NCBI GenBank assembly: GCA_008973525.1
Contig: WACJ01000225.1
Coordinates: 310,001-374,000, forward strand
Length of the DNA: 64,000 nucleotides
Direction of reading: 5' to 3'
From: Stenopsyche tienmushanensis
Lineage: Eukaryota; Arthropoda; Insecta; Trichoptera; Stenopsychidae
Shown here: positions 1 through 11,836 of the stretch, piece by piece
How positions within the stretch are numbered: the first letter of the stretch is position 1
How the letters are laid out: each line of letters starts with the position of its first letter
Made by a program: the position numbers and the translations under genes
Notes under the pieces: model-generated
What the model saw: only the letters and a program-made list of their open reading frames with translations
What the model was told of the DNA's origin: nothing
The model's database searches: none

Positions 1-244
1 GGTGACGTTTCTGTGCTTTGCTATTAAATTGGGGACAAGTTTGAAATGTTATTTCAACACCTTTAGATCTTGCTGTCGATTCTATTACCTACGTGTATGA
101 TGTACTCACTCTCAAACAAAATTTGTTGCATGAAATAGTAAATAAGTGCAATCGTTGAAATATCATTATCATCTTCATAAAGTCATTCGCCTTGCTATAC
201 ATCTCGCTGGCGGATAATGTGATTATTTAAAATAATAAAATAAT

Positions 245-400
245 AGCTGTGAGCTAGTTTAAAATCATCATAAACTTAGATGCTATATTTGAATGCCACT
301 TATCATCCGTACAAATCCATTTATCTGCCAGGACTGTCGCAGCGTGTATGAAGCTTGTACATAAACAAATAAACACTGTCGATGGCACACAATATTCGGT
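245..400 (-). repeat. Third copy of the Tigger-like element 3' tail
   Basis: Read on the minus strand, this stretch matches the last part of the two longer copies at 28,665-29,301 and 32,519-33,154. Shared landmarks include the run around CGCTGCGGCAGTCCTGACAG and the following AAATCCATTTATCTG-type segment (seen here in reverse). The match stops after the TAGCTCA segment near 245, and on the other side near 400. The copy is more diverged than the other two are from each other, so it is probably older. No coding sequence of the transposase remains here. Confidence 0.75.
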
Positions 401-585
401 TATTTCTTCAAATAAACATAAACAGTATGTCTCTCATTCAGAATCTCCGATCTGCAAGATAATCTCTCCGTCTCTGTTTCTCTCTGTTCGTCTCCGAGCT
501 CAACGTGTAAGAATGCAATTTCTCTGGAATTCGCTCGCAAATAGGCGATCATCCCACTACACAGACTAATATCTCCCACTTTATC

Positions 586-603
586 CTCCGACTTCGGTCG
601 GAG
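586..603. other. 7-bp hairpin with a TTCG loop
   Basis: CTCCGAC-TTCG-GTCGGAG is a perfect inverted repeat. As RNA it would be a cUUCGg tetraloop hairpin, a very stable fold. It sits at the edge of a locally C/T-rich, less AT-rich stretch (about 440-610). No gene is recognised around it, so a function cannot be assigned. Confidence 0.4.
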
Positions 604-880
604 TTGTCGATGTCGAAATGTCGATTTTTAATTTTGAATTGTTTATTCCATCCCATTAATTTAATATCTATTTAACTAATTCGGATCACCGTATTATATT
701 CGCCATGGATTGTTGAGGATTGTTCATATAAAAAGCTACTCTGTTTCGCATTGAACCATGATGTGTTTATTTTTAGGGTATTCCCACAGACACACAGACA
801 ATAAATAATCATATCTATTATGTTTTTTTTAATCCACTTTCCAAAATTGGCGCTTCAGTAGCAGCAAAGAATTTTTTTTT

Positions 881-902
881 TATATATATATATATATATA
901 TA
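881..902. repeat. (TA)n microsatellite
   Basis: About eleven uninterrupted TA units follow a T run. This is a simple repeat with no sign of gene association. Confidence 0.9.
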
Positions 903-1269
903 TGCGATGACCAACTCGAAATGTTGTTTGTCGAGTTTCATAAATTTCTCCAATTACATCCCAAAATGATATAGGCAATGAAATGCTGCACACCAACAAG
1001 GAAACACAACTCGTTTTTTTTTTATCGATTTTGGGGTCCAAAAAATTTAAACTCCGGTTCTCCGAATCAAAATAAAAGTCATAAAATAAATTGATGTGTT
1101 GATATGAGCAATGATTATCTTTTTTATGCGCCGAGTGAAATTTCTGAGTAATATTTTTGGAGGACCCGTTGTTAGTAATTTTCTACGACAAATTGCAATA
1201 TACGCGCACTAATCATCGAGTAGCAATAGAATTTGATGCCTAACTGTTCTACTGAACATTCTCCACAGT

Positions 1270-2147
1270 CTATCGGTAGTTAGTTACCTTGACTAGGATT
1301 GAAGCAGGTTTTTTTTTTAATTGACATGTATGTTGAACATTCTGCAGAATTTGTGTCTTGCATCGCCGCCGGGTCGAGAAAAATACTTTCTCGCTCTTGG
1401 ATGATCGGACAGTTTTGACATCATCACTTTTACTGGAAACCTTTTGACAAAGAGCAGCCTGATCATCTCCGTCGTCACTCTGCCGAAAATCAACAATAAT
1501 CCCATCAAAAATATTGACATAACATGCAAAGGTCAAAAAACCAGCCACGCCAACAAATTCGATGAGATCCGCTCCGCTTAACGAATCGCATTTGATTTAA
1601 TCATGCTTTCTAAATATGTATAGCAATATATCCATTTCTATTATCGCGTTGTCACAGTGAAACTAATTTTTCAGACATATCCGGCGGATGTACGAAATGA
1701 AAGAGAAAAATGTGCGGAAATATGGAGCGATACTTTCTATCGGAATGACTATAGATTTTCGCCTCTTCAATATTGCATACATTATCCTATGCAGTCCGAA
1801 TGTATCACATATAAAAACGCTCCAATTGTACGTTTGTGCAATGCCGTAAGTAATTCTTATCACTGGAATATGTTTTCCGTGTTCTGTAAAGAGCCTTGAG
1901 ATGACGCGTTAGCACATGTGCCATTTTAACATCTACGGATATTTTCTTGTCGGATTTCTTGGAAAATGTCACGCTTAGACGCTACGCATTTCCTATGCGC
2001 ATAGATACGTTAGTTTCCTTGAATCGACTCATTCCACCTTTGGAAACATTTTTTCCGAATATGGAACGACCGAATAAGGAGGGTTTTTTTTTAAACATCC
2101 TCTCATTGTTTCTGTACAGAGCTAGAATTCTCATAATAAACTGGTGA
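1270..2147. other. Higher-complexity block with unrecognised open frames
   Basis: This block is less AT-rich than its surroundings. On the minus strand one frame is open from about 1,600 down to the stop at 1,270 (roughly 110 codons, no convincing ATG at its start). It encodes a hydrophobic run (EFVGVAGFLTFACYVNIF, a possible membrane helix) followed by a polar, Ser/Lys/Asp-rich tail. On the plus strand, frames at 1,657-1,899 (directly after a TTTTTCAG acceptor-like site) and 1,947-2,147 are open. I recognise none of these proteins. They may be exons of an unknown gene, a decayed gene or chance. Confidence 0.25.
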
Positions 2148-2572
2148 AACACTAGACGTTTTATTTTTCATGCTAAATATGCATTTCGAATCCAAAAGTA
2201 TTTTTTTTCTTAATATTTCAATATATTGAAACATTTCAACATCGAAACAAACGACATACTTGAAACATTTCATTTGATAATGCGATTATTGCATATCAGA
2301 TGTCTCGATTGATTTTTATGAATGCGGCTCGAAATGTATTTTGAATGCTTTAAATATTTGAAAACATGCATTATACAAGGTCCCGCAGACCAAGTGTTAC
2401 ATATTTCTTACAAACTGTCTTAATAATAGTGTAATTAGCTCATATTTGATTAGCAAGTTTCAATCGGCTATTGTTTGCGAACTATCTGACCTTTAGCAAA
2501 ATTTCTGTATTAGATCATTATTCTTTTCAATGTTACTGACAGCATTGTGAATCTTGATTATAAATTATTCAG

Positions 2573-2897
2573 AAGATGAAGGCCCAAATTGAGCAATATT
2601 CGAAGCAGGGCGCAGAAAAACATATTAATTTCTCTAAAAGTATCGACAATTTATTAATAATTTGCAATAGTGAGTGACCATGAAAAGACAAGGGCATCAT
2701 TTGGGTCACAGCGACTTTTAAAGGTTGCAGGACTTGAAAATAAATTACCATCAAAAGGTTTTGAACGATACGATCATAGCGGGGAAACAAACAATTTGTC
2801 TGCGGACTTCTTATTATACAAAGCCCTTGAAAATAAAAATAAAACATATATAAAGCGTTTAAATTTATTTATATACAATAGTGGCTTTAAAGGGTAG
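2573..2897 (+). CDS. Possible two-exon coding segment, unrecognised
   Basis: A TTATTCAG acceptor precedes an open frame at 2,573 (ATG at 2,576). It ends at a textbook donor, ATA|GTGAGT, after 2,669. A 61-bp intron (2,670-2,730) ends in GGTTGCAG, and exon 2 continues in phase from 2,731. The joined product is about 87 residues, hydrophilic and rich in Lys, Asn and Glu (for example AQIEQYSKQGAEKHINFSKS, then LPSKGFERYDHSGETNN). It either stops at TAG 2,895-2,897 or leaves through the donor GG|GTAGGT at 2,893 into exons I cannot find. The intron size matches the short introns of the SH2D4-like gene. I do not recognise the protein family; a decayed gene remains possible. Confidence 0.35.
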
Positions 2898-3211
2898 GTG
2901 ATTTTTTTCATTGCCACCTAGCTATTCATACTCTCGGGAGAGATGATTCATCCACAGGTAGTCGATCTCTCGGATTTTTTTTTCTATTTTTAAGATTAAA
3001 ATAACTAAATCTTCGTTGGAATTCCATCACGCAAAACAACAATGTGATTCTGTTGGAACCCACAGATTTTTAAAATATGATCACTAAGTACACTTTCGGG
3101 AGTGTTTAAATTTGAAAAACAAATATAAATTTGCCTTGATTTGTATGTACATCTATATAATCATACATTATCCTCCGCAGGACTTTTTCATGCCCATTCA
3201 CAAGAAACATA

Positions 3212-4145
3212 CACTCAAACCTTTTTTGTGCGACTTTTTTTTTGTGCGATTTCGAAGTTATGCGTTTTTTATAAAGCATTTTTTTAAATTTCATAAAGAG
3301 TATGTATTGAGATATTTTGGATAAAATAGGAAATAAATCATCAACCAAAAAAGCTATGACTTACATAGAAAAAGCGAAGATGCATTCCATGGATATTAAA
3401 AACCGCATAACTTTGAAACAGCTATATAAAATATATCCAAAATCACATCACGCAAAAAGTTAATAGAAAAACAAAAAGCAATTAAAAAATAACATTTAAA
3501 GGACGTCTTGCATCATTGGTAAAATTTTAAGGATGTCTGACATCCGACATCTCAAATGCCAGACATCCACTAGAGAAATACTAATTATTTTAATTACAAA
3601 CTATCATCGATGTATGATAATTTTCGTTGCGATTTTCGATATGATTCAAAATCGCTCTCTTCTTCGGAAGAAATAATATAACCCAGTGTCAATGTCATCA
3701 TTGTTCTGTGTAGATTTTCTCTTTCCAATAATATAATTTATAATTAGTAAAGACGTCACTATAGTCCCGTATCTCAAAAAAATAAATCACAAAATGGCAA
3801 CTGCTTAAAAAAAATCAGTCAAGTAATTTTTTGGCTTTATTTTGTCACAGTTTTAACTTTTTTTAATAGTTAAATAATAAATTAAACTTTTAATAATTAT
3901 AATTTATATATAATTTATTTATAATTTATATAATTAAAAAAAAAATTAAAAAAGTAATTCAGCGATAACAGATGCAATATGGTTTACACAGTCCCAAATT
4001 ATGTTTTTTTTTTCCAAATTTCGGTTAATGTTGATGATTTATTTCATATTTTATCCAAAATATCTCGATGCGTACTCTTTATGAAATAAAAAAAAACTTA
4101 AAAAAATCGCATAACTTCAAAATCGCACAAAAATAGACTTGAGTG
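3212..4145. mobile_element. Pogo/Tigger-like MITE with long TIRs, copy 1
   Basis: This 934-bp element begins CACTCAAACC and ends GACTTGAGTG. It is flanked on both sides by TA (3,210-3,211 and 4,146-4,147), the expected target duplication of the Tc1/mariner/pogo superfamily. The terminal inverted repeats are about 130-140 bp long and carry the GTGCGATTT..GAAGTTATGCG signature and a TTTCATAAAGAGTA segment. There is no transposase frame, so it is non-autonomous. An internal stretch contains ACATC-rich short repeats around 3,500-3,570. Related copies lie at 59,781-60,576, about 51,497-51,700 and about 38,930-39,044. Assignment to pogo/Tigger rests on TA duplication and TIR style only. Confidence 0.8.
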
Positions 4146-4499
4146 TATTAAGATATATTTAAAATTTCGAAAGTTACGCGTATTTTAGTGAGAATTTAAA
4201 AAGCATTTAGAGCATATGCGATCCCCGTAAATAGCCCGCCGATAATGTGTTGAGCAGGTTTCCAAAACTAATCGAAAAAAAAATGTTAATTTTATTGAAA
4301 AAGGTTTTCTGAAGAACATAGAATCTAATATCTCTATTTCTCGTAAAATTCTGAATGTAACGCTAAAAAAACAAGGAATCAAGTTGTAAACATGCGGTCT
4401 TAATATGATGCATTAGCAAAAATAACACGTTGTCCATTGTATGTATATAAAAAAATGGGAGAAAGTGTTTTGGTCCTCTTTTGGATTTTGGTCTTTTTT

Positions 4500-4830
4500 T
4501 GCACGCTCGTTGAATTCCGGTTGGAAACTGACGTCTATCCGTGACGTCGAAAACTGGACTAATTACACGATCGGCGCGTGCCATTGACCGTGATGCTTTC
4601 GTTATGTCATTTGCAAATATGTGCGGCAATTTTGCCGCACTTTGCCGCCATTTTCCTCATTCGATTTTTTGAAACGAACGCGGCCATGTTGAAATCCGCA
4701 ACGACGTCGTTTCCGTCCATGGCGACGAACAATGGCGACTGTTCTTTTGTGTCCACACCGCGCCACGTTTGGAGATGCAATCTGCTAAACGGAATGACGT
4801 CGATTTGCAATTATTAATTAGGTGTATCGG
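4500..4830 (+). promoter_or_regulatory. CpG-rich block with four GACGTC sites, probable promoter
   Basis: In an AT-rich neighbourhood this stretch is rich in CpG. It carries TGACGTC at 4,529, 4,542 and 4,795, and GACGTC at 4,703. TGACGTC is most of the CREB/ATF palindrome (TGACGTCA). The first coding exon of the SH2D4-like gene begins right after a splice acceptor at 6,657, so an upstream non-coding exon must exist. This block is the best nearby candidate for it and its promoter. A promoter for a leftward gene is the alternative. The remaining sequence between 4,148 and 5,398 shows nothing I can identify. Confidence 0.4.
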
Positions 4831-5398
4831 CGGCCAAAATTAATTCGCTTAACGATTTGTATGGAAATATCGTTATTAGTGTATTTCGCTTACTATATTT
4901 GTTTAAATTAAATCGGAACGCTCTTTTAAAGATGTGGGAACTGTTTTAAACTATTGAAACAATAAACAACCTTCAAACAATTTTTCGCATATTTTTATGG
5001 CAATGTATTGGAAAATTATGATGAAAGATATGGATGCAAGCTCACGGTTATATTTCGCAATGCTCCATTTTATTATGTTGTGTGAAAGCGCGAAGGTGTT
5101 AATGTCAATAAGAGGAGGATAAATTGTTTCCATCGTGATGAACATCTGAATTTCTATCAAAGCACGTTTTTGAAACGTATAGAATTGTCTGCAAAATATT
5201 AATTATGGTGTTATTACCCTTGATCTTTCTTTCTTTCTTCAGTACTACGTCTATCATCATTAACTTTATAATGATCACGCGATGTTTCTTTGTTTATATT
5301 ATTAAACATTCGATATGTTGATAAAAGGCTAATAGAGTCATTACCCTCGAAACACATTTCTTTTTACATAATATCATTTAAATATAATTACATTTAAA

Positions 5399-6001
5399 TA
5401 TTTCGATCGTTGGAAACTCAAATTAAATAAAGAAAAAACCGAAGCTATCTTGTTCTCCGTGAAACGGAAAAATCTTCGAATTGACCCAATAGTCGTCGGG
5501 TCCAGCTCTATCGAGTGGAAACCCCAAGTGAAATACTTGGGGGTGACTTTAGATAGAAGACTGAGGTGGGGAGCACAGGTGTCGGTGACTCGTGCCCGCG
5601 GATTAGCAGCTATGGGGGCGCTGCACTCCATATTTCGTCGGCGCAGTGCTCTCTCGGCCTCTAACAAATTTTTATTATACAAAACGCTGATTCGACCTAC
5701 ACTCACATACGCCGCTCCCGTCTGGAGCAATATATGCAATACCAACTACAATAAACTTCAAATCGTACAAAACAAAGCCATAAAAATAGTTTTCAATACA
5801 TTTCCATACACTAATCTTAAACGTTTTCACAATAAAATTAAGCTTCCTCTTATAAAGAATTTTTTTCATAAGCTAACACTCAATTTTTACTCAAAAATTC
5901 CAAATCACACCAATCATCTCATATCTACACTCGGCGAATATACCACTCAAAACAATAATTTTAGATACGTTCACAAAATGCCTAAACATATTTTACTATA
6001 G
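5399..6001 (+). mobile_element. 5'-truncated jockey-clade LINE, RT C-terminal fragment
   Basis: One uninterrupted frame of about 200 codons encodes the end of a non-LTR reverse transcriptase. It opens with WKLKLNKEKTEAILF, then WKPQVKYLGVTLDRRLRWG (the LG motif after the palm), then LLYKTLIRPTLTYAAPVW and KLQIVQNKAIKIVFN, all hallmarks of the jockey clade. A stop in the same frame lies just upstream at 5,369, so the coding part begins abruptly near 5,399, as expected for 5' truncation during insertion. The frame closes at TAG 5,999-6,001 and about 200 bp of AT-rich 3' UTR follows. The clean frame suggests a fairly recent insertion. Without its N-terminal domains it cannot mobilise itself. Confidence 0.85.
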
Positions 6002-6678
6002 TTGATAGTCATGAATGCGCGACGTATGAAGGATATATGATTGTTTGATTAAATTATTTATTTTGTTTAGTTTGTAAGATAGTTTTTAAGGAATGTCGCA
6101 AAGGGGTTTTAAGTCTCCTATTTTTCCCCCTATATATATACAAAAATTAAATTAACTCTTATTATGTAAAATTTATTATAACTCAAATCGTATATAAAGT
6201 ATATATGTATATACATTTGGACAGTATAATTCATATTCCGATCATCGTATGTTGTGCATGAATGGCGTTTAAAATAGCTTATTAGATGTTTGATAGGTAA
6301 AAATAACAATTAAAGATGCACAAAAGACAGAATTTAAATTTATCTCATATATCAAACGTATTTTAGTTCCAATTCTATTTATTTATGAATAATTTGAACG
6401 CCTCAAAACGAATGTAAAAACAGTTTTTTCAGGTCACAAAACCTCATAAACAAAATGACAGTCGATATCTAATGGCGCCCATCCTTTTTCATATCTTTGA
6501 ACGTTGATTTCCATAAAACCGATGATAATTTTATATCAAGAATATGTTTATAAAATAGCTATTTTTAAACAAGGATAAATACACTGAATGGAACCAAAGG
6601 CGAAATAATCACGTTGTATTTTTTTAAAATATTAATTTCGTCATTTTTTATTTTCAGTGCCATCCATAAATCAGCAAA

Positions 6679-9600
6679 ATGCTTCAACAAATTCTCAGAG
6701 AGATGAGGGTTGCTCCAGAAATCCTCGCGGAGCTGGACGAAAGCCAGAAGCAGACGCTTTTTTGTAAAATGAGAGAAGAACAGGTTTGAGCAAGAGTCAA
6801 TTTTGCTATTCGCTTAAGTAATTCGGCGTCTGCAACAAAAAATTAAAATTATGTTTTTGAATCTAAAGACTGCACATGCAACGATGGTTGCGAAACTTTA
6901 ATATTTTTTGCTTCGTCTGTCATCTATGTCACTGTCGCAAGATAAAAAAATTGCATCGCCCGTTTCTTCCAACACTTCGTTTTGATCAGTAGCTTCTCCC
7001 ATTTAGCGACAGATTTTATTTCGATACTTGGTCAAAAATTTTTTTGATATGCACAAAGAAGCTCTTAATTTTTTTGCTGCTACATTTAACCATCGTTTGA
7101 TTGCATTTAACATGCTTAAAATAGGTTAAACACATTGAAATATCTTGGGCTATCAAAAAATGCGGCAAAAAATTTGAGATCATGGATTTGATTGCAACTC
7201 GTGCGTGAAGCTGACTCGCAAATGACTTTGCGATTCTCGAGATTGTGCAAAAAATACATTTATTCCAATACAAAAAATACGTGACTTCATAAACCTTCGG
7301 ATGATGTCGTCGATTACTTCTTACCTATTGTATACACTTTTGATCAAAGATTAACAAAAAACGCTTTTTAATGGTTTGTTGCTTCTGCCATTTTTGTTTT
7401 GGACATTTTGTTTATTTCAACTTTTATTACATTTCGACAGATCCGCAGATGGAGCTTGTGGGATCAGAAAATAACAAAACAAGAAGAGTTGGGTATAAAA
7501 TTCCAATCGTCAATTGAGAAGAAAAATGTGCAGAAAAAAAATGTCCACTTCCTATTGGGGGAAGATGGAGAGCCATGGGTAAAGACAATATAAACCTATA
7601 AAAACCAGCATGCAACGTACAACCACTTATTGCACCTTAGTTATTCAAATAAGTACTCTGCTTGCTGTATTCTTGGTGAAATATTTTTTTATTGAACGTT
7701 GTAATCTTTCCATTTACAAAGTCATATATTTTTGTCGCATATCCATTTCTTGCATTGCAATTATAATGATACTTGAATATATTTGTGGATGAAATTGTAT
7801 ATGGAAACGTTATTGACATAAATTCATCGATAAATATTAACGCATGTTTCATTTAAATCTCTTGGGGAATGAAAGTAATACATAGAATACACGCTAATTT
7901 AATTATGTAATGTTTAAAACATTATTTATATACACATAATTATAATAATGAAATAATTCATTGCAAGTGTGTTAAATTATTTATTATGAATCAACTGATT
8001 GTGATGATAATACTCACCAAATTTCAATAGCATTAAAATACTTCAACAATGAGATGTTTTAATCCATTATTCCCACTGGTTTGCACTGTACATTTTATAT
8101 TTGTGTTGATTTTCTTAAGCTCTATACTTCATAAAAATAAATTAACCATGAAATTTAGTTATCATTATATAAATTACGCTTACTTAATTGTTTATATAAA
8201 ATTATGTTAATTATCTTCTCAATATATATGATCAAGTTTCAAGTATTATCAAAGTTTATTATATAATTAACCTTCATTGTTAAATCATTGTGCTTAAATC
8301 ATATAAGATTTTTTGAATTTGTTATGAGTGTTAATCTTTTTAATTTATTTTAGGTGTGGGTGATGGGTGAACATGAAAATGATAAGACAATCGAACAAAT
8401 TTTGGAAGAAGAAGCGTTGGAAAAAGCGCATACTCAAGCTTTAAAAGAAACGGAAGAACTCAGGAAATCAGTTGAACGCGAACTCGGCGATTTGATAGAT
8501 TTTAACAATGAGCAAATGGATTCCATGGAAAAGGTTAATTTAATAGAGAGCTTATAAATCATTAATCCATTAGAAATTATTTGCAATCATTTAAATTTTT
8601 TAATAATATTTCAGGATTGTATACTGTTAAAACAATTGGAAAAGATTGAAGATATTTATTGCTCCGTAGATGAGCTAAGAGAGAAGATGAAAAACATATC
8701 TTCAGATTTGAAAGAATCCGACGACATAATGAACAATTCGGGTAATAAAACATTAGAGTTCACTAATAATTATCAGAACAAACAGAATCACAATAATTAT
8801 AAAAACAATATTACCAATTTTAATTTAATCGAGGGAAGACGGGAAATATTGCAGGTATTTTATACTCTATTTTATGTTATAGTTTAGATAAATTCTTTAT
8901 GCAAAATGAAAAACATATTTTATTTTAAAGGAAATCAATCCAAATAAAGATCACAAAGTTTCCGCTAGAGTTGCTCTTTGGGAAAGAAGAGTTACAGAGC
9001 AAAGAACTGGAGAAATTCTTAGAGGATTGCGTCATAGACAAGCGCAGGCTTTGAAAGAAGCAGAAGAGATGGCTCCGACTCAGCAGATGATTTGGGAAGA
9101 ACAAGGTTATTGATAATTGATTGACTATAATGAATCCTTTTGTTTTAAAAATTTCATTTTAAATGATCTTTTTCTACAGAGAGAAAAGCTAAAGAGGCAG
9201 AAATGCAAATGCGCGAAATAGCTAGACGTGCTCGAGAAGAACACAGGCGGTCATCTATTATAAGCGACGATAAAAACGCTGATGCTGTAAATCACGATGT
9301 GCCCAGTTTGGATTCAGACACTTGCTATACAGATCCTTTAAATTTAGGCGATAAAATGAAACCTCCTAGCCGAGATGCTATTTTGCAATGGTTTGTTAAT
9401 TCAGAGCAATGTAGAGGGGCTGGATTAGACGAACATGGTAATAATGCTAAATGGTTTCATGGTGAGTTATAATTATAAAAATAATAATATTTATTCAAAA
9501 TATAAATGATTTATTAGTTTTTTAATATATAAATATTTTTCTCAAGGTCTTATAACCCGATCCGAGGCAGAGACCTTGCTTCAAAACTGTACCGAGGGTT

Positions 9601-10019
9601 CTTACCTTGTCAGGGTATCAGAAAGAATTTGGGGATACGCAATATCTTATCGATCTGCTGAGAGATGTAAACATTATTTGATTGATGCATCTCAAAATTC
9701 TCATTACCAGTTCCTTGGTGCTAATCAAATAATTCATAAAAGCTTAGGTAAATTCTCCAATATATTTACTAAATTAAATGAACACATAACAATACAAATA
9801 AATACTACCTTCCTAAATTATTCATAAGTAAGCTGATCTTTAGATACATATGTATAATGCCATAATCAATGATATATGATAAATAATATAAAAATTAATT
9901 TTGCAGCAAGCTTAGTCTTTTATCATACTAAGAATTTTATTACTGAAGCTGGAAAAGAAATGTTATTGATGCCATGTGAATCGACTGCTACGCCGCTGAT
10001 AATGCAAATGAATAGTTAG
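6679..10019 (+). CDS. SH2D4A: SH2D4A/B-like SH2 domain adaptor protein
   Basis: Eight coding exons join in phase: 6679-6783, 7441-7578, 8354-8533, 8615-8854, 8931-9105, 9180-9461, 9547-9747 and 9907-10019, giving 477 aa. The start is the ATG 21 nt after the acceptor at 6,656-6,657, so a non-coding first exon lies upstream. The N-terminus ([21 protein letters not shown]) and the VWVMGEH segment (residues 82-88) match the conserved front of vertebrate SH2D4A/B. The middle is Lys/Glu-rich and probably helical. The SH2 domain spans about residues 370-465, with W371, the phosphotyrosine-binding arginine in YLVRVSE (R396) and CKHYLIDAS. The vertebrate relatives are cytoplasmic adaptors in phosphotyrosine signalling; the role here is inferred. 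All splice junctions are GT-AG. AATAAA lies at 10,031 and 10,290. Confidence 0.93.
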
Positions 10020-10030
10020 CCGATACACTA

Positions 10031-10295
10031 AATAAATTTGGAGTATTATTTAAATATTTTACTTGTCAACTTCTAGTTTTATGGATATTTTTATTTTTAA
10101 GATTGTCTTCTTATTTGTGAAAATGTAAGAATAATTATTTTATATACGTAATTGATAGCGTTTCCACGATTAAAATATAAATATGTGTTTGAATATCGCC
10201 AAAACGCATATCCAATATATTCTATTATAATCACATATGATTTGTTCTATGTTAATCTGTAGTCATGTTTGTTAATATTTATTATAGAGAATAAA
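10031..10295 (+). terminator. Candidate poly(A) signals of the SH2D4-like gene
   Basis: AATAAA hexamers occur at 10,031-10,036 (only 12 nt past the stop codon) and at 10,290-10,295. The second gives a more usual 3' UTR length. From here to about 11,500 the sequence is very AT-rich and I see no gene or recognisable repeat. Confidence 0.45.
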
Positions 10296-11507
10296 TATGA
10301 ATTAAAATTGAATATTTTGGAGAAAAAATTTTGTAATTAATATAAATGTTTCTAGATTATATCTGATGACTGACAATATCTATAAATATTTTTATACTCA
10401 ATTAAAGTAATATTTTTTAATATCGATAGATTCGTATTTAACAGATATAATTTGTAGAAGTTTATGTCAAATTTGATTTCATGTTTTATAACTCTGAATT
10501 TATATATATATATAATTGATGATTCGACTTTTACGTTAGGGTGCTATTATTAATATTAATACGTAACAATATAAAATATAGTAAAATGAAACTTTAATAT
10601 TAAAACAAATCATAATATCTTTAACTAAAGTGTGAAAATATGCTTTTGAAAATATTTATTGATTTGTTTTAATATATAAATAAAATTATTTTAGAGCATA
10701 CATATTTTTAAAGCACTCTCATTATCAATAATCTATTTATCATAGCTTGTTTATCCAGTCAAATAAAATAATATTATTGAACAGTCATTTTACGCGTAAT
10801 AAATTTTAATGTGATATAAGTGTATTGAAATAGTTTAATTTTAATTAAAATATCTGATTATTAAGATTATTTACATTTAATCTCATTAGTTTAAGCTTTA
10901 CATTGTTAATAAAACAGCAGATTTTATTTTACTTCAGATAACATGATATTTCTCTTAGTTTAAGTATAGTTATCACATTTGTGACATAATAAAATAATCA
11001 AATTTATTGAATACTATAGTTTTGTGCCGTGTTTTAAAACTCAAACCATATAAACTTCGATTGTGATAGATAAATCTATATATTAAACAAGCAGAGTTCT
11101 CTTCAATGTTAAATTGCAAACTTCTATTCATCTGTAGATCTCATTGTTTGACTATTTCTTTAATTGTGTCAGATTAGTAGTTTTAAACTTTGTATTTTTA
11201 TTACCTGATAGGTATATTTAAATTTGTATCATTATAAGCAAAATTAGGTTAATTGTGACCTCATTGTCTTATCGAAATTGATAATTAATCCATGCTATGT
11301 AAATATTCCGGTATGCTTCTTAGGTGCAATGAAAATTTTAGTTAAAATGTGATATGTAATCTTCTCAACTAATAAATAATATGAACAGATTTATATTTTT
11401 TATATTCAAAATTAACATTCCTATGATATGAAATATCCAATACTTTAGAAATTAGAGATCTATAAATATAAATTGAAAGGAAATAGGGTGGATATTTAAT
11501 TGAATCG

Positions 11508-11665
11508 TCATCATCATCATAATGCAGCCACAAACAGTCCACTGCAGACCTCCTTTCCTCGCTAGGGCGTTGCCGGGCTAGGGTGGAGTCATACGTGATG
11601 CTAAATTGCATCTCGGATTCGCTCTCACACCAACTGAAGGTGAATTCAAGACTGAGTGCTTTCCT
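11508..11665 (-). repeat. tRNA-headed retroposon, internally deleted copy
   Basis: On the minus strand this reads a head with a pol III B-box-like GAGCGAATCC, then CGAGATGCA, CACCCTAG and CGCCCT..AAGGA segments. It then jumps to a 3' end (TCTGCAGTGGACTG) followed by ATGATGATGATG. The head matches 41,299-41,365 and the tail matches 15,545-15,583 and 58,388-58,440. The (ATG)n tail resembles the 3' ends of RTE-type LINEs. This copy lies directly upstream of a TATA-like site at 11,706. Confidence 0.6.
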
Positions 11666-11705
11666 ATTTCGGGTCAATCCTCTCAGTTCGGTGATTTCAA
11701 AACGA

Positions 11706-11836
11706 TATAAAAGTTAACGGAAGACAATGCCGTCAACGTTGCAAAGTGAAGTTCTTCATATGCCTCTCCTCAAGGCTGTATATTTGGTGTTCTTCTTACC
11801 TTTGTTCTGTTCCTAAAGTTTCTTGTCTCCGAACAG
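11706..11836 (+). promoter_or_regulatory. TATA-like box, short hydrophobic ORF and donor site
   Basis: TATAAAAG at 11,706-11,713 is followed 46 nt later by an ATG (11,760). It opens an 18-codon frame, MPLLKAVYLVFFLPLFCS, closed by TAA at 11,814-11,816. A strong donor (CAG|GTAAGA) comes after 11,836. The peptide looks like a secretory signal sequence that stops early. The arrangement resembles the first exon of a gene, but I find no following exon before the CDKL2-like gene on the other strand. It could be a dead promoter, a non-coding transcript or chance. From 11,837 to 12,590 I see only AT-rich sequence. Confidence 0.25.

Noticed and set aside
3830..3960. Possible scaffold attachment or origin-like AT tract
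   Set aside because: It is simply the low-complexity middle of the pogo-like MITE and is not conserved in the other copy.
5374..5869. Minus-strand frames over the jockey fragment
   Set aside because: Antisense shadows of the reverse transcriptase frame, which is clearly recognisable on the plus strand.
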